From Verrucomicrobia bacterium UBA1727 (GTDB lineage: Bacteria > Verrucomicrobiota > Kiritimatiellia > RFP12 > UBA1067): a DNA stretch of 16,348 bases. Shown piece by piece: positions 15,801 through 16,348 of this stretch; the first letter of the stretch is position 1, and each line of letters opens with the position of its first letter. The notes under the pieces are model-generated. The model was not told the DNA's origin, made no database searches, and saw only the letters and a program-made list of their open reading frames with translations. The position numbers and the translations under genes are program-made. The stretch covers positions 68,676-85,023 of the forward strand of contig DCIL01000014.1 in NCBI GenBank assembly GCA_002315875.1. Reading direction: 5' to 3'.

Positions 15801-16000
15801 TCGATTCCGCGAAGGCGCAGATCCTGGTCGTGGACGCGCTCTTGAAGGATTCCGCAGCGGCGGCTAAGGACATCCTCGCGAAGTTCAAGCCCCGCTATCC
15901 CTCAATCAAGGCATATCTTAAGGCGAACGACAAGTTCTTCCTCGATCGGGAAGGCGTCACCTACGACAAGGACGGCCATGGCTCCGTATGCTACTGGTAA
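12824..16000 (+). CDS. Secreted DUF4838 glycosidase-like protein fused to an M20D-type amidohydrolase
   Basis: A 1058-residue protein with a likely signal peptide (about 1-23, ending SVASFAG). Residues 26-150 resemble the N-terminal alpha/beta domain of GH67/GH20 enzymes. Residues 150-470 are a DUF4838-type barrel, with the marker SQNDDHRGVCTCVKC (279-293). A helical part runs to about 600. From M604 there is a complete M20D-type amidohydrolase (AbgB/aminoacylase-like): LWVHPQTGF (629-637), MAELDALDIP (682-691), LCGHHGQCA (703-711), PSEE (739-742), NVHQGG (781-786), lid-domain FKGKTAHAGANP (811-822), and STDISDLSCVMPTAWF (953-968) with GCGH (976-979). Likely metal ligands are C704, H706, E742, H783 and H979. 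M20D enzymes cleave N-acyl or peptide-like amide bonds and are normally separate, usually cytosolic proteins. The frame is uninterrupted across the junction. Sampled lines have higher GC (65-73%) than lines in upstream genes (52-57%). Confidence 0.87.
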   Translation: MSGLHCAVAVITIVSGSVASFAGVIAVPDEVTSVEKTAAHELAAALVRITGESYAIQPESSAGEAAYSVGETALAKKLALANGWKAYAADEIRRGTVDGRIVLCGDAKRGVLYSVDSFLEDVVGVRWWSSNESDYPSRPGWKPGALAPYRYAPPFRFRETFYRTTLTDSDFKVRSKVNTTSYTRYIIPPAKEKFIPEEKGGNNKLVFYKGRRSAYHSFFEVLPPAKYAKSHPDWYSEVDGKRIGGGQLCVTNPEMLKEYVKNTLELLRANRDCSAIQVSQNDDHRGVCTCVKCRAAFEAEGAWSGPYLAFANAVAEAVEKEFPDVMIDTFAYQFTRKAPKTVRPRKNVLVRLCDIECAFNRPLADPAYPVNATFVKDLADWSKVAAGHLYIWDYQANFSSYMIPHPNLQVFSDNIRLFRDAGAVGLFEQGDALCPAGDFAALKCYVTAHLMWDPSRDWKSLADEFLTGYYGAGAAPHLKKVLEIAEQAATRKDAPPMSCFHEDPFPWVTAEAGRACCAEMEAALAAAKKAGPDFVRRVRLAKLPWDHARIRAWNEWKLAGDRAQVIADWKRALEELGIDAYRETTTRKTLDDYLEKLTAGDSRMSARQQSLTAMVDRHAKTVLDAERWLWVHPQTGFTEWEAHGYLTNAFVKLGYKLTCAGNIPGFYTDLDTGRPGPKVCVMAELDALDIPAHPEAVNGIAHLCGHHGQCAALLGLAAALKEPGALEGLSGSVRLMLVPSEELVQVSFRDELMKKGTIRYFGGKPEFMRRGLFDGVDLAMNVHQGGPARADGVVFDAIVGCNGCITKKIVFKGKTAHAGANPNMGINAQYAASLALQACNDLRETFIDEEHVRWHPVMRDGGGAVNNIPEQVLVESYVRGRSMEAIGRENAKINRALAGAALALGARVEIHDRPGYAPGVFDVNFLRLMERCCGDMVGPKKVAFSYSAHGSGSTDISDLSCVMPTAWFNVNGGFTGCGHRIDYKVVDPYRLCVDSAKAQILVVDALLKDSAAAAKDILAKFKPRYPSIKAYLKANDKFFLDREGVTYDKDGHGSVCYW

Positions 16001-16026
16001 TGCCTGAAAATCGGGTTTGTGGTGAT

Positions 16027-16264
16027 GGGGAGAGAGTTGAAGGCAAGAGTTGAAGTTGAAGAGCGGATGGTTAGGGTTTAGGCGAAGGACGAAGGCGAAG
16101 GCGAAGAGTGGACGCGATGGTCTCCATTATTCTTTACTCCTCACTCGTCATTCCTCGTTCATAATTCGTCACTCGTACTTCATACTTCCCTCTACACCTA
16201 CACCTCTTTTCTACACCTAAATCCCCGTCCATTCTTCAACTTCGGCTTCCGACTTCAACTCCCC
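16027..16264. repeat. Imperfect inverted repeat made of degenerate heptads
   Basis: The left, purine-rich arm contains AGAGTTG (16033-16039 and 16046-16052) and GGCGAAG/GACGAAG units. The right, pyrimidine-rich arm has nine back-to-back 7-base units at 16129-16191 that share TC at positions 3-4 (for example ACTCGTC, ATTCGTC, CTTCATA). Exact complementary blocks are GAGTTGAAG 16034-16042 with CTTCAACTC 16253-16261, GAAGTTGAAG 16052-16061 with CTTCAACTTC 16234-16243, and TTTAGG 16077-16082 with CCTAAA 16216-16221. The blocks are nested in the right order, so a long, interrupted fold-back is possible. Confidence 0.6.
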
Positions 16265-16282
16265 AGCGGAATATGATATACT
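16254..16282 (+). promoter_or_regulatory. Candidate sigma-70-type promoter for the gene at the right edge
   Basis: TATACT at 16277-16282 is a good -10 hexamer (5 of 6 match TATAAT). Seventeen bases upstream TTCAAC (16254-16259) is a weak -35 (3 of 6). The region is AT-rich in an otherwise GC-rich window and is followed about 40 bases later by a ribosome site and start codon. An overlapping alternative -10, TATGAT at 16272-16277, exists. Confidence 0.4.
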
Positions 16283-16312
16283 TCCAGCCAAACATAGTGA
16301 GAGTTGTGTGTG

Positions 16313-16318
16313 AAGGAG
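16313..16318 (+). promoter_or_regulatory. Ribosome binding site of the gene at the right edge
   Basis: AAGGAG, 4 bases before TTG 16323. The strong core decides the TTG as the likely start, since no ATG follows before the window ends. Confidence 0.5.
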
Positions 16319-16322
16319 AATT

Positions 16323-16348
16323 TTGAGCAAGATTTCATTCAAGGCGTT
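16323..16348 (+). CDS. Start of an unidentified gene (5' fragment)
   Basis: TTG at 16323 after AAGGAG opens a frame reading (M)SKISFKA to the window edge with no stop. Only eight codons are visible, so no function can be given. A promoter-like sequence upstream suggests that a new transcription unit begins here. Confidence 0.4.

Larger units (their letters stand above)
16001..16322. other. Non-coding region with strand-biased repeat tracts
   Basis: About 320 bases without a convincing gene. It holds a purine-rich stretch (about 16027-16110), a pyrimidine-rich stretch (about 16121-16264), a candidate promoter and the leader of the next gene. I see no tRNA, and no clear GC hairpin plus T-run terminator after the 16000 stop. 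Confidence 0.7.

Noticed and set aside
14633..16000. Separate M20 peptidase gene rather than a fusion
   Set aside because: The frame is continuous from 12824 with no stop; internal initiation remains possible and is listed as a finding, but the fused product is the simplest reading.
16001..16018. Intrinsic terminator after the last large gene
   Set aside because: The only hairpin (CTGA/TCGG around AAA) has a four-base stem and no following T-run.

Overview
This window reads as an almost fully coding, single-strand block from a Gram-negative bacterium of moderately high GC (hand-counted 60-base lines gave 52-73%). kdsB (activation of Kdo, a lipopolysaccharide sugar) implies an outer membrane. 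The secreted glycan-active proteins (a beta-helix protein, a DUF4838 protein and a double esterase), the unfamiliar conserved proteins and the purine- or pyrimidine-biased heptamer repeats between genes suggest the PVC superphylum, perhaps a gut-type Kiritimatiellota/Verrucomicrobiota or Lentisphaerota lineage. The taxon is inferred; there is no rRNA or other marker in the window.

Layout, all on the + strand. 1-348: end of gnd (6-phosphogluconate dehydrogenase). 367-1176: small two-helix membrane protein with a helical repeat-like cytoplasmic part. 1173-2891: MurU-AmgK fusion (MurNAc salvage) with a His/Cys-rich tail. 2888-4969: unrecognised 693-residue protein, possibly an atypical kinase fold. 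4966-5739: kdsB. 5731-5793: nine 7-bp repeats that carry the kdsB stop and the azlC start. 5792-6418: azlC. 6418-7107: azlD with a fused ExbD-like C-terminal domain. 7104-9236: secreted protein with an alpha/beta-hydrolase and an SGNH esterase in one chain. 9255-9971: two-PAS protein with no output domain. 9971-10798: RluA-type pseudouridine synthase. 10795-11661: EamA/DMT transporter. 11658-12800: secreted beta-helix protein. 12824-16000: secreted DUF4838 protein fused to an M20D-type amidohydrolase. 16001-16322: non-coding, a purine-rich tract followed by a pyrimidine-rich heptad tract that can fold back on each other, then a candidate promoter and the first codons of another gene at about 16323.

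Nearly every junction is a stop/start overlap of 1-4 bases (GTGA, ATGA or TGATG), and the non-overlapping gaps are 18-52 bases. This indicates one long, translationally coupled transcription unit, or a few, rather than independent genes. The first half serves the cell envelope and central carbon metabolism (pentose phosphate, UDP-MurNAc salvage, CMP-Kdo). The second half has three secreted glycan- or peptide-active proteins plus amino-acid and metabolite transporters. One reading is a lineage that scavenges external glycans and glycopeptides and feeds MurNAc back into peptidoglycan; that link is inference.

The most unusual items are four domain fusions (MurU-AmgK-His/Cys tail; AzlD-ExbD-like; double esterase; DUF4838-M20D), the unrecognised protein between two envelope-sugar genes, and the two heptameric repeat tracts.
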